A DNA stretch of 64,000 nt from Oidiodendron maius Zn (GCA_000827325.1 KN832891.1:124001-188000), one strand, 5' to 3'; shown: positions 1 through 11,261, counted from the stretch's first letter. Numbers and translations: made by a program. Notes: generated from the letters alone by a model not told the origin.

Positions 1-127
1 TGTCTAGTACAGTAACAGGCTACAGGATATCTACTAGTAGTAGCAAAATCCTTAGTAAGGTAGTTTTGGCACCTACTACTTGGAAAGTAATACAGTCAGT
101 AAATAGGAAAGTCGTGTAAAATAGTTA

Positions 128-560
128 ACGTACTTGATAAGCGAACGGTCAAGACAAGCGAGCGGTCAATGCAAAATCCTATCAAAATTAGCAAGATTCA
201 CAATGAAATATCTCACCAACTATATTATTATATAGCTTAAAATTTGATAGGAACTATTTCTAGTATAGTTGATTAAATGTTGAAATATTCATTATATAGA
301 AATTAGTCGTTATAGAGATCTATAAATTTAGGCTAAATTTGGGGGCTAAAACACAATCTTACTAAATATCTCTATAATACTATATTATTATTTAATCTAA
401 ATTTCAGTATTTGATCAACTATACTAGAAATAGCTCCTATCAAATTTTTAAGCTATATAATAATATGGTTGGTGAGATATTTTATTGTGAATCTTGCTAA
501 TTTTGATGGGATTTTGCATTGACCGCTCGCTTGTCTTGACCGTTTGCTTATCAAGTACGT
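128..560. mobile_element. Palindromic (foldback) MITE, pogo-like ends
   Basis: A 433-bp element without coding capacity. The left arm from 128 and the reverse complement of the right arm from 560 match with few differences for about 170 bp and more weakly to about 215 bp, so nearly the whole element is one inverted repeat. It starts ACGTACTTGATAAGCG and is bounded by TA at 126-127 and 561-562, the target duplication of Tc1/mariner/pogo elements. Its outermost 16 bp match the ends of the neighbouring Fot1-like element at 563 at all but one position, so it may have been moved by that family's transposase (inference). The centre (about 290-370) is AT-rich. Confidence 0.88.
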
Positions 561-562
561 TA

Positions 563-2390
563 ACGTATTTGATAAGCGAGTGACAAATGTATGCGAGTGG
601 TGAACTCAATACCCATTTCCGGGGTTTTAAGGCAAATACAACACAACCACTTAATTAATTAAACTAATGAAATACCCTAATTAGAAGCCTGCCTTACTGG
701 ACATGTGCGTGCAGTGTGCAATAGAGATTTACACATACTGCAGGTCCGTGGTGCACGTGGCTTTATAGCTACCTCCTCAGTTACTACCCCACTTTCTGGC
801 ACTATATTAGTATCTTGAGACAAAGCAATCCCTTCTGCATTAGTCAAAATCCCTCCAGTAGCTATAAACGTCCTCTTTTGTACCCTCTTTTTCTTCTGCC
901 TTGTATTTTCATGGCGTAGTTGCCTATTCTCCTCTGCTAGCAGGACAGCACTATTCATGGCCAATTGACAGCCTTTAATTAATTGATCCAATGCACGATT
1001 AGTCGGAGTTGGCAGGGCTGTATGCTTAATTGCATTGGCTTGAAGCTGTAGCTGAGCAGTATCATGAGGTGTCTCAAATGTCCATGGCTGAGTAGGAGCA
1101 TTAGCATAACTAGTCGAGGGTGGTGTTGGGGTCTTAAACTGAGTATTTAGCTTTAAGAGCACTCTCTCAGGGTCGTACTGAACTAGTCCTGTAGCTGCAA
1201 AACTGCTCTGAATATTGGCTAGACTCATAGACTGTATATATGCAGTATAGTATGCCTCAAGGAAGTCTGCCTTGTCAATGTGGTTAAGGCCATTGCACAT
1301 ATACCCCTCAATTTGCCGTCTATACAATCGCTTCAAGACAGCAAAGCAGCCGACATCAAGTGGCTGCAACAAGTGAGATGAATGTGGTGGCATGCAGAGT
1401 GAAATGATTAAATGCTCCTTGCAGAATAGGTCGAATTCTGGAGCTACATGGCTGCCATGGCTATCAAGGATTAGGAGTCGGTATATACCCTTTATACGTG
1501 ATGCAGTATGCTTTTCAAACACTCTCTTAAGCCAAGTAAGGCCTAATTCATTGTCTGTCCAGCCATTATCACTGACTCCAGTTGCCCAGTCTAGAGGTCG
1601 GGTCTCTGAGTACTATGTTGACTGATGCAATTTGCCCTCAAAAATAATCACTGGTAGTAGAGCCCATCCAGATAACGCGATACAGTCAATAACCGTGACC
1701 CATTCTCGATTTCCAGGCTGTACTGATTTAGGCTTCTGACTCCTTTCTGCCCCAGTTATAACCTTGGCTGTTGAAATAACTCCTATTTGAAATCCAGTCT
1801 TATCAAAGTTAAAAATATCCTCGTCCAAAATCCCATATTTCTCAATTGTATTCCATACAAGTCGAAACCAGTCTCGAATAATGACAGGATCTTCGCATTT
1901 TGCACGCTGATAGTCATATTTGCGATTATATTTTGACTAGAGGGAGTCATTGCGTTGTACAAAGTTGTAAACCCAGCGTTTGCCAACCTTGACTGTATTG
2001 TCTTGAGATCGCTTTTGAAGGAGTAGATTGGCCATTTGTCGGACGGATTCAGCTCTAAGCGGTAGGCCTCGTTGATCCATAGATAATATCCAATCAGTAA
2101 GGGTTGATTCCTCTGTAGTCGTGAGCTTCCGATTGATAGGTATAGAATCACATCGCACGTTAATGCCTTTGACGCGTCTCCGAAGTGTCGAGTCAGGGAT
2201 ATCGTACATCTGCGCAGCGGCGTAAATGCTTGAAATATGGCCTAGTTTAAGTGCCTGCATTGCTAAGGCAATTCGACCCTCTTTTTGAGCCAATTGAGCG
2301 TTGCGTGGTGGAGCCATATTAGTCTGATTTAGTGGTGTTGATGGTGAGTTCACCACTCGCATACATTTGTCACTCGCTTATCAAATACGT
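563..2390 (-). mobile_element. Fot1/pogo-type DNA transposon (element 1)
   Basis: An 1828-bp element with about 45-bp terminal inverted repeats (left ACGTATTTGATAAGCGAGTG..., right its reverse complement ending at 2390). TA flanks both sides (561-562 and 2391-2392). It encodes one transposase on the minus strand that fills nearly all of the interior. Size, TIR length, TA duplication and CENP-B/DDE layout fit the fungal Fot1/pogo branch of Tc1/mariner. Its left TA is also the right TA of the MITE at 128-560, so the two elements sit head to tail with no other DNA between. Confidence 0.92.
677..2317 (-). pseudogene. Fot1/pogo transposase, two in-frame TAG stops
   Basis: The transposase would catalyse cut-and-paste movement of the surrounding element. 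The reading frame runs from the ATG at 2317 (an earlier ATG at 2362 lies inside the TIR) to the TAG at 677 and is continuous except for TAG codons at 1937-1939 and 1613-1615. Order of parts: psq/CENP-B-type helix-turn-helix (about residues 1-60), second DNA-binding region, then a DDE_1 core with NFDKTGF (Asp near 172), LILDSHGSH (Asp near 285) and LQPLDVGCF (Asp near 321), i.e. a DD35D spacing. The C-terminus carries a CCHC zinc-knuckle-like motif, CSMCKSLLHTARTC. The second stop sits where a Trp is usual, as expected from TGG to TAG. All three acidic residues remain, so decay looks recent. Confidence 0.88.
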
Positions 2391-2500
2391 TAGAAAATAG
2401 AAGATTATGTAATGCAGTTGGTAAATGGGAAAGATCATGCAATGTAGTTGGTAAATGGGAAAGACCATGTAATGAAGTTGGAAAATAGAGTTTATATAAG

Positions 2501-3131
2501 GCAAATCAGGTTAGTGCGTTTAAGATCCACTTTAATCAACAACATACTGTATAGTGGACAAACTTTTTGCTGTGTGACCTTCGTATCAGGAGCGGAGCAG
2601 GGCAGGAAGGGGCTCCCTTGCTAGCCCCATTGCTAGCATGGGCAGTGGCTGCCAGGTGAAGGGATACCTCACGCAGGATGCTCAGAAGCGCCCTATATGT
2701 GATATTGAGCTAACCAATGCAGTCGAGCCTAGGGAGATTAAACGATCAAAGAATATCACTCTGTTAGACAAGGCACTGGTGCTGTGGACTTCTACTAGAT
2801 TTGGCCCCGCGCCTCAATCCTCGTTTATGCACTTTCTATAAACGGTAAACCTGATACGCCCAAACCTCCTCTATTATATAGCCTCAGGCCCCCACTTAGG
2901 CGAGGCCCTCATGTATTTATCCTACTCCACTACTTCTTAGCTACCTTCTCTCCTTAAGAGAGCCGTAACCATCAAAAGATCCCTTAGAATCGTGTCCATC
3001 GAATTACTGAGTCAGATCGTTACATCCTCACCCACTACATCTCCAATTTGCTGGCTCAACGCCACCAAAACAAATCCTCCGCGCCTTTGACCGCTCTACA
3101 TGCTGTCCGCTTTCTACGACATTACAATATT
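2501..3131. other. Intergenic; no supported gene
   Basis: Follows the tandem repeat. A 67-codon ORF at 2638-2841 has no recognisable motif and is not called. AT-rich TATATAGCC-like sequence near 2875 could belong to the promoter of the GNAT gene at 3132. Confidence 0.5.
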
Positions 3132-3906
3132 ATGGCGCACTGGGAGATCGAACCATGTACCGTCGATGATGCTCAAGCGCTGGCGCGTAACAACATGAGC
3201 GCATTTTGGGAAGATCCAACCTGGATCCTGATGTGGCCTGACATTACGCTGGAATTTATCATCGAGCAGTCAGCAAAGCGGCAGCCGCGCAACCTCCTCC
3301 GTAACCGAGAACAGATGCGCCATCTCAAGGCTATTGATCCGACTACTGGGGCTGTCGTTGGATACGCCCGCTGGGAGCTTCCATCTAGCCATTGCATTAC
3401 GGGCGAAGGTACCCCGGTGTGGGCAGAATTTCAAATGCCTGATGTTAGTGATGAGGAGAAAAAAAGGTTTGATGGGCTACATGAGTCATCATGGTGGAAG
3501 GCCAGAAGTGATATGAGTGGGATTGATGACAAGAACATGGAAGCGATGAAACGTATTCTAGCTAAGAAGCTCTACATGAGTGAGTGAGGTAGCTCGATTC
3601 TAGAGCGACTGGATCCTTCGATATTCACTTTGAGAGTAACTGCTAAGAGATCTTTTAGAGCTTGATCTTCTAGCTGTCCACCCTGACAGTAAAGGCAAAG
3701 GAATAGGCACAGCACTTGTTACAAGTGGAGTTCAGTTAGCCGAAAAGATTGGTGTTCCTATATTTGTAATGGCTTATAAGGCAGGTCGTGGGATTTACTC
3801 GCGACTTGGATTCCAAGAGGTTGATAGAGTTATTCAAGATGATTCGCAGTTTGGTGGTGCTGGAGAATATGGAGCGTATTTCATGGTTTACGAGATACAA
3901 AAGTGA
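3132..3906 (+). CDS. GNAT-family N-acetyltransferase (gene 1)
   Basis: Predicted acetyl-CoA-dependent N-acetyltransferase, probably cytosolic; substrate unknown. Exons 3132-3579 and 3659-3906 with a 79-bp intron (GTGAGT...TTTTAG) give 231 residues. Splicing joins ...LYM to KLDLLAVHPDSKGKGIG, which contains the GNAT motif A acetyl-CoA loop (Q/RxxGxG-like, here KGKGIG). The protein then continues to RGIYSRLGFQEVDR, the usual C-terminal beta-strand region, and stops at 3904. The start MAHWEIEPCTVDDAQAL is chosen because it begins the conserved GNAT N-terminal strand; an upstream ATG at 3048 is possible. The 3' part from about 3684 is duplicated in mutated form near 31.8-32.4 kb. Confidence 0.85.
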
Positions 3907-4422
3907 TGCTCCGATGTCGTCCGTTGCTTTCGGATGAATTATCTCGTACTCAAAGATATATTTAGATGGGACTTGAAAAGTAAACGGATAAGAACCTTTG
4001 AGAGAGCGTTGCTGGGTGGAGAAGGTTATAGGCCTAAAGAGATGAATACTAGAATTGACAGTCATCGGTTATAGTGATATTCAAACATAGCCATTTGCAC
4101 GCAAATGAATTGTATCGTCAACGAACTAGTCCTTAAGGTTGCAGGCATGCTTTTTTGTGAAATTGAGAAAACGTTTAGATACTAGATAGTATAATTCTTC
4201 AGCACATGAAATAGGATTGTTACTTAAGTAGTATGTGTAGTAAGTGCCTAAGGCAACAACCACAGTAAGGAAACTCTTGTGTGCTCGTTCTCGGTTTTCG
4301 GGATTTAGTCTTAATATAGTTGGTCTATATGGCTTTCAGTATGAACTAAACAAATATGTGGAGTTGTCTGAGATTTTGGACTGAAATAATATGACATAAA
4401 TACTCGGTATTCCCATTGCTAA
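3907..4422. other. Intergenic
   Basis: 3' flank of the GNAT gene. The first 60 bp are shared with the copy ending near 32375. Nothing else recognised. Confidence 0.5.
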
Positions 4423-5124
4423 TCAAATGAGCACTTTCACCAACATTGCAAGCACCGCGCCCACCGGATGCATATGCATCGCATGGGTACAGAGACTACT
4501 CTCGTTGATGAAGGAGTGGAGCAGGCGATGCTCTCTGTTGAACCATTGACAGAGGATTTCAATCTCGAGCATGACTCTTGGTGCAATCCTCGGCACAGCG
4601 TTCTTCAAGTATGCGATGGGTCTTGCGACAGTTGTTGGCGCATAGTAGATTGCGCAAATTCTTGAGGTGACTTCGATGAATGAGTTGGTGCCAGATATGC
4701 TGCACGACTAGGAGATAGTTAAATTTCTGGAGTTTTGTGACCGAAGCCGATGTTGTGCAGCGATTGGGCTTTTGCAAGTCCTAAGCTAGAGCTCAGCAAC
4801 GGCATCGAGTTCAGCGCTCGAATGTGATCCAACACCCAACATCCGTTCATGACCAATGGCGTTTACTCGGATATGGTGTTCCAAAGATTTCGTTCTCATG
4901 GTCATTTGGGAGAAGCAAGGGTACAACTCGAGCCACTTCTGGCCTTTCACCGTCATGCGGAAGTGTATTCCAGCTTCTATCAGCCGAGGAAGTCCCTTTA
5001 AGGCAAATGACGACACCGTACGGTCCGTGGCCTCTTCAATAATCTTGCGCTGTTCTTCGCAGGTGCGGCATACAGTGTCATATGTGACCATATAGGGTGG
5101 GCAATCGTCTGATCCATACCTCAT
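4423..5124 (-). pseudogene. Unrecognised protein gene with two in-frame TAG stops
   Basis: One minus-strand frame runs from the ATG at 5124 to the TGA at 4423 (234 codons). It reads as protein-like sequence throughout apart from TAG codons near 4786-4788 and 4714-4716. The N-terminal part has CRTCEEQRK (a CxxC pair), TFALKGLPRLIE-like sequence and a helical region; the end is LEIEILCQWFNREHRLLHSF. Continuity of frame across both stops argues for a once-coding exon, with nonsense changes rather than introns. I do not recognise the family. The 5' end may include another exon upstream of 5124. Confidence 0.5.
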
Positions 5125-5786
5125 CGTACCTAAACTTTGCTTCCTCTACATACCTGCTAGGGGTCAAGATGTCGGATGTAAAATAATTGATTTAAGGTTC
5201 ACGTGCTGTTCTCTCCGGCGTAAAGATCCAATTGGCGACAGAAAGAGAATTTGAATCTTGACCATGGATGGAGATAAAGGTAGTGGGGGATATCTCAATT
5301 CGGCTCTAGCGCCAGATGTACATACGAGAAAGCTAATCAACGAGCGAGCAAGGATGTTAGCAGCCTGAGTGTAAGGACATGGTATGTGCACTTTAGGGAA
5401 TTTGCAACGACGCACAGCTCAGCTCGTCCTTATTCCCTACAGCCAGATGCATGACGCGTCTACAATAAAGTGGCTGGAATATAGGTATGGTGTCCGTACG
5501 AGATAACCCAGCTGTCCTTACGAGGCTGGATGTCGCTGCCTGGGTAGCTGCCAATCAACGCTCGCCCAGAACCTACCTTGGACAAATCACTAAAAATGAG
5601 TTCTGAAGTATTGGAGATATAAGAATGCCAAAAGTCTCCTTCTCTGCTCGCTTTCCTATGCTTAGCATCTACTTACATCTTTAATCTTTCTTGCTGTCTG
5701 AACCAACTCTATCTTTGCTGCATGCGCACTACAGCACATTACATTACACTTATCTTTCGCCCCAGCTTGTCCCAATTCTCACTACA
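5125..5786. other. Intergenic, divergent promoter region
   Basis: Between the minus-strand unknown gene and the plus-strand GNAT gene 2. Pyrimidine-rich tracts (CTTTCTTGCTGTCTG, 5680s) precede the GNAT start. No motif I can name. Confidence 0.45.
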
Positions 5787-6514
5787 ATGAGCATCCACAT
5801 CCGCCATGCGCTCTCCGCCGACATGCCCTCCGTTGCCTACATTGACATTAAAGCGAACAGCACACATCCCCTAGCTGCCTCCCTTGTCAACGCCAGCTTT
5901 TCCGGCGCTGTCGACGCCTTTAATGCCCTCTACCAGCATTTATTCTCGCTACCCCACTACCACTTCCTTATCGCCGAGATTGAGGGCCATCCTGTTGGCT
6001 TCGTTGCCTGGAAAGAGGGTGGTCTGCATAAGCCGGATGATTTTCTGCCAGAGATGCCGCAGGGCGCGGACTTGAATCTTGTTAAGTACTTTATGGGGAC
6101 AGTTAAGGCGCATAAGGCTGGTTTAGGAATCGATGGACTGGCTGGTATGTTGCTCTTTTCTTTGTCAGTTTCTTTTACCTTATCGTCTTTTGATGATATT
6201 ACTTAGATCCAGTTTTAATTTCATTACGATTTCTCAGCATAAGTACTTACTTTTATCCAGAGTTGGAAGTCATGTCTGTTTCTCCAGAACAACAGAGAAA
6301 AGGAGTGGGATCCGCACTATTGAAAGCGGTGTTAAAGGAGTCAGATAAGACTTGGAAGAAGATTTATGTGCGGAGTAGTGTAGAGGGAAGGGGACTGTAT
6401 GCGAAATTTGGGTGGATAGTTACAGGGACTTTGAGTATCGACCTCAAAAAGTTTGGCCAAGAACCGTATATCAATTGGGATATGATAAGAGAGGTGGGAG
6501 AAGAAAACAAATAG
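5787..6514 (+). CDS. GNAT-family N-acetyltransferase (gene 2)
   Basis: A second predicted acetyl-CoA N-acetyltransferase, 203 residues, exons 5787-6144 and 6261-6514 with a 116-bp intron (GTATGT...TTTATCCAG). Splicing yields IDGLAELEVMSVSPEQQRK followed by GVGSALL. That is a complete motif A with the Q/R-x-x-G-V-G acetyl-CoA pyrophosphate loop. The C-terminal half continues to GRGLYAKFGWIVTG, typical of the family. The N-terminus MSIHIRHALSADMPSVAYID is a standard GNAT start. The frame is intact. It is not a close copy of gene 1, although both lie within 3 kb. Substrate unknown. Confidence 0.87.
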
Positions 6515-6921
6515 GTCTCCGATGAGGCGTAGAATGCGTGTCCTGAAGGAAGAGGCGAAGTGTAAATGCTCCTAAATACGACTAAAGCTAGTAATATATT
6601 AGATTTTGTATTTGTGATAGTAACTCGAGTTATATCTGAAACTACCAACCGACCTCTCCCTTCACAATATTTTCATCCTCTTCCTCTCCCGCTTAATTGC
6701 TGTTCTTCGCCCACGCTACCTCCTTAACTCTGTCTCGATCCTCAAAACCAAGCTGAGATGAGAGTAGAAGTCGACGAGCTCCACGAAACCGCCCACTCTG
6801 CTGATATCTGCCAATATCAGCTACAGCTACATGCACCGAGCGGGTTGAATAACGGACCTGTAGGCGAAACATCCAATTTAACCTTAAGTGTACTATTCCT
6901 GCGCTGATATATGCGCTAAGT

Positions 6922-8086
6922 TTGTCTGGCTCGCCCTTGTCCATTCATGGCAGAGTGATTCTCGACGGCATGCTAGATGCGGCGGATTATGTGGCGGGCC
7001 TGGGGCTGAAGAACGTGGTGGATACGGATGCCGTATTTGCGACATTCTTCCTGTACTGCAGTCTTGCTGGGGAGGCATGTGTGTATGCGACTGGTTCGGG
7101 GCCGGAGGATGTTTATGTCAGGTTTGAGAACACGGTCGGCCAGTTAGATGTTGCGGAAGCGCAGACAAAGGGGTGGGTGAACTCGTCGTCGCTTGAGATG
7201 GCGCTGGAAGGTGTGAAGCAACTTGTGCTCGGAGCTACGTACTTGCCGCTTATGTACTTTGGGCCATTGGCACAAGCACTGGTTCAACTCGAAGAGTTGC
7301 TGGAAGATTTGACTTCAGATTCCTTGGAGGAGTGGTTGAAACGGGGACGGGTGTGACTGCCATGGATGTAGTTGGGCCAAGCGATATCTGGAGTTGGGCA
7401 ATTTTCTGCACCGACTCGGGGAATATATGGTATGGGAAGAGCTTGCCGGACATGGATGGCGAGATTAGGCAACTGGAAAATGAAAGCTGGGTTGGAGGTG
7501 AACTGTGGGCTGCAAATTTCATTGACTGTACGGGGTGGTCGATACAAAGTGATTATCGATTTGCCGGTAACTGGCTATCATAAATGCTCTGAACGGTTGA
7601 ATCTGACTTTAACAGGACCCTTCGGCACTCCTACAAGCAATCCGATACTCTTCGTAAATCCAATCGCCCCAATTGAGAAGTAAGAATCCCGTTTGCGCTT
7701 AGAAGGTAATGTTACTGACATGCACAGTGGCCAGAAAGCAACCAGTCTGTTTCCAGGTTCTCAACTTCTCACAATTGATGGCACGGGCGTATGTTCACCC
7801 CGCTGTTTTTGATGGGCTGGTATCTTTGCTGATATTGAGCAATTAGCACACATCAAGCGGCCCATATAACACCTGTGGTTTTTCTAAGATGAATGCTTAC
7901 CTTCAGTATGGAACCCTCCCCGGATCCGACAACTATTGCGCTTTAGAGATAGGACCTTTCAATGTTACCTACATAGGTTCCCTTAGTAAGAGAGGGGATG
8001 TCGGAATGATTGAAGCAAGCCTCAAGGGCCTCGCTAGAAAGCGAAATATTCCAAAAGCAAATTATGGGCTTTTGCTTTTGCCTTGA
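6922..8086 (+). pseudogene. TAP-type alpha/beta hydrolase, 5'-truncated
   Basis: C-terminal part of a tripeptidyl-aminopeptidase-like (S33/TAP) alpha/beta hydrolase. Homologous-looking sequence begins at HGRVILDGMLDAADYV (about 6945). It continues as DTDAVFATFFLYC, WSWAIFCTDSGN, WVGGELWAANFIDCTGWSI, then GPFGTPTSNPILFVNPIAP and, after the last intron, GTGHTSSGP with the catalytic His. Introns read cleanly at 7567-7615, 7680-7727 and 7789-7846. The first two-fifths, including the nucleophile elbow, is absent upstream, and the frame slips between about 7340 and 7370. Therefore a dead gene remnant. Sequence upstream (6700-6920) has no hydrolase character. Confidence 0.75.
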
Positions 8087-9110
8087 GTTTTTGTGTGCCT
8101 TCTACAATGGCCCTTCTTTCGATATCATTTCTGTTCAAATTGCCCAACTTTACTTAGTAACCTCACATAGAGGCAGTCCTAAAAGCTTTCTACGCCCAAT
8201 ATTCTTATTTTATATAGGATTTAATATGATTTTACATTCTCAACAAGTAGGAAACCTACGCCCTAGAGATTAATTTTTTCTTCCAACTTGCAACTTCAAA
8301 TATTACTTGCCACCTACCAATGAAATATCACATTACAGTGTCACCTTGGTGCGCGTGAGGGGTTTCAATTGTTTGTACGATGTACGAGATGGCTTAGAGG
8401 GTATTTTTTTATACGATTTGCGAGTATTAAGAGGCTTAATGGAAAGTAGGACAGTTACTAGAAATCAGTGACATTTAGACATGTTTAGGAGAGATTGTAT
8501 TGAGGTTGGGTACGCACCTGGAGTAAATTTCTAGACAAATATGGAATGATTTCATCGGTCAAAATGATTGCATTGACATAATCCCTTTATCTATATCTTA
8601 CCCAATACCATAAGGACCACGAGAGACAACAGTATATCAAAATAAATTTTCGATCTAGCTAAAAGATCATTGCCGGTTCGATTCACAGCCTTTAATAGTT
8701 ATGCAATCAGCTTTAGCTCGCAGTACTTTGCGCAACTTGATATTTTGCAATAGGATATTGAGGCGGATTAGTTGAATACGCTGCAGATCGATTGGAGGAT
8801 ACCATTTTGTTAATTTTATTGATTTTATTCATTCTTCGCGTTGGGTGGATGATAATGGACAGTTCGGCAAGTATTCGGTCCAGCACGTGCACCAGGTGCG
8901 GTGACTTTGCTTAACTAATAAATTCGATATCTGACCCCGCAGCATGCAGCTACCACTTTCAAAACATCCTCCTGCACCTTCTGTTGCTTTCACCATCTCT
9001 ATAATTCGTTATTCTATTGAGTCGACAAGTGAGCATCTTTCATCTCAATTTCCACATTTAGAACTAGAACGAGCCTCGGATTAGAGCATTGCTAGTGATT
9101 TTCATGCAAC
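8087..9110. other. Intergenic, AT-rich in part
   Basis: About 1 kb with no ORF of note. AT-rich at 8100-8280 and 8560-8660. Presumably holds the promoter of the transcription-factor gene; a pyrimidine-rich tract lies at 8960-9010. Confidence 0.45.
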
Positions 9111-11027
9111 ATGCCCCGAGTTGCTCCTGGACAGAGAAAACGAGCCTACAGGCCGAAGACAAGAACCGGATGTGGTACATGCAAGTATGGTAGCTTCTTT
9201 CCTATTGTCGGCATCATTGCGCAAGATTCTTTCAAGAGGGTAGTAGACTCGTTGCAAAGCTCACGTTTCCCGGCCATGTTCCACAGCCTCAGACTTAGCT
9301 CGAATTGGGTTACAGCTGACACTTTCACAGAAGTAAGTCGCGATTTCACTCGGACCATAATGGCTGAAATTGATCATTTAAATGATAGTCCGACACGTGA
9401 AGTGCGATGAAGCAAGACCGTTATGCTAGAAATGCGTCTCAACAGGTCGCATATGCGATGGGTACGCGGAGCGAATCCAAGAACTTCCATCCACTATCTC
9501 ATCAAATTCCGAGCCTTTGAATGCGCCGCTCATCAACCTGTCACGGCCACCTTCAATGGCGATAGATGACAACTGGATGGAAGCTCGGCCATTCCATTTC
9601 TTCTGCCAGAGGACACTTCCACAGCTTACCGGTTTCTTTGGTGACGATCTCTGGGATTACTTGATTCTTCGGGCCTCCCATTATGAGCCAGCAATACGGC
9701 ACGCAGTGATTGCATTAGGATCTTTGCATGAAAGATTTATTAACCACAATGGAATGGTCTCCAAGTCGACACCAGAATTCTATCATAATAATTTTGCGTT
9801 GCAGGAGTACACGGCTGCAATTAAATCTCTTGTGCTATCAATAGCTAGTCAGAAACAACAACCTCTCGACCTTTGTATTATTGTGTGCATTATCTTTGCG
9901 TGTTTTGAGGTACCGCTCTCCATCAAATCTGATCATCTCATTGCATGACATGGAGAGTTGTTTTTTTGTCTGACTGTCTGCAGAGTATGCAAGGCTGTTA
10001 TGGACAGGCCATTGCTCACATTGATAGTGGGAGCAAGATACTGCTAGAGTTACAGACTGATGATATGGCAAAAAGCCGAACACATGATGTATTCAAGAGT
10101 TCATCGATCCCGTATGCTCCTATAAATGTTATTGAAGGAATCTTCATGCGTCTGAAACGTCAAGTCCTAGAGGTACGGTGTCCCGTTCAAATAATTTAGG
10201 TTTGAACTAACAAAATAAAAGCTAGTAGGAGGATCTAAGTGGCTTATAGCTCCTGAGAGTATTGTCTTGCATCGATATACTCCCTTTACAAATATTGCAG
10301 ACGCTCGTCAGTTTCTAGTTTGGAACTGGCACTACACTATAGCAACCGCCACGCTAGAAGAACAACCGGAAAGCGACAATGTTCAAGAAGTTGAAGCTAG
10401 TCTACAAGAGTGGAAAGATCAGGGATTAGTGCGTCTTAAAACGAATGGGATGCAAAGCTTGACTTGTTTCTCAAAACTCGTGGTGTTAGCCTCTCTGACA
10501 AGGAGGCGAAAGGCGTTAAAGTCCTCAGGATGCACAGATTACTTGCTTGGACAACACTAAGCATAAAGCAACAGGATGACCAAACAGGGTGGGATGAATT
10601 CAGACCAGCCTTCAAAGAAGTGGTTAACCTCGCTGCTGAGATAGTCGAAGTTGACAACCCTGTCTCCGACCGAACGGCAGTCTTGTCTACTGATATCGGA
10701 ATTATTGGGGCCTTGTACGCAGTGGTAGCACGATGTCGACACCCGGTCATTCGAAGGAGAGCTATTGCTATTTTAAAATATAGGGTACGGCAGGAAGGGG
10801 TCTGGAACAGTTTTCTTACGGCAAAGGTTGCGGAACGAGTAGTGATGATTGAAGAACAAGATTGTGGAGAAGTTAAGGAGGAGGTCAATGTGCCAGATTG
10901 GGCACGAATCTCTAATGTTATTCCGGTTTTCGATCCGGTAGCGAGAAGGGCTACTTTAACATATAGTCGGCCGGATAGCAAATATAATACAGTAAGGAAA
11001 AGAGTCGAGGAAGTTATTGAGTGGTAA
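9111..11027 (+). pseudogene. Zn2Cys6 fungal transcription factor, decaying
   Basis: Would be a nuclear Gal4-type regulator. Exon 1 (9111-9184) encodes a basic start and TGCGTCK. The rest of the zinc cluster, RHVKCDEARPLC-stop-KCVSTGRICDGY, lies at about 9391-9456, giving all six cysteines. A TAG (9427-9429) sits inside the cluster, and the only AG near 9388 joins exon 1 one base out of frame. The regulatory domain follows: 9460-9908 (FFGDDLWDYLILRASHYEPA, then RHAVIALGSLHE), intron about 9909-9984, 9985-10171, intron about 10172-10222, and 10223 on. A one-base frame change at the AAAA run near 10438 separates EWKDQGLVRLK from NEWDAKLDLFLKTRGVSL, which runs to the TAA at 11025. The body is otherwise well preserved, so inactivation is recent or partly due to sequence error. 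Its target is unknown. Confidence 0.72.
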
Positions 11028-11261
11028 TTAATAATAATATCTTCGAGTACTTATATGTATAGTATGGCTTTAGTTTTTGTCAAAGGTTACAGGATCGAAG
11101 GATTCATCAGTATGTGTGTGGAATCAGTTGTATTGAGTTGTCTAAGGTTCTAAGCTGCATATAACCACACAATATATGGTGCGCCGCCACTCGCTACGTT
11201 ACGGATATTCAGATCACCCGTTCGGATCCGAATGCCCGAATATCCTTCACAGTTTTTTATA

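Larger units (their letters stand above)
91..2500. repeat. 30-bp tandem repeat split by the two transposons
   Basis: Units of about 30 bp with core AGTTGGTAAATGGGAAAGA lie at 2413-2442 and 2443-2472, with a diverged one from 2473. Another copy lies left of the MITE at 91-119. Joining the left flank (through the TA at 126-127) to the right flank (from 2393) gives a further unit of about 29 bp. So the MITE/Fot1 pair inserted inside one unit of a pre-existing array of about five units. No function is evident. Confidence 0.75.

Noticed and set aside
2638-2841. 67-codon plus-strand ORF
   Set aside because: No start context, domain or coding character beyond length; likely chance.
3736-4065. 109-codon minus-strand ORF
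   Set aside because: Antisense to exon 2 of the GNAT gene, which is clearly the real product.
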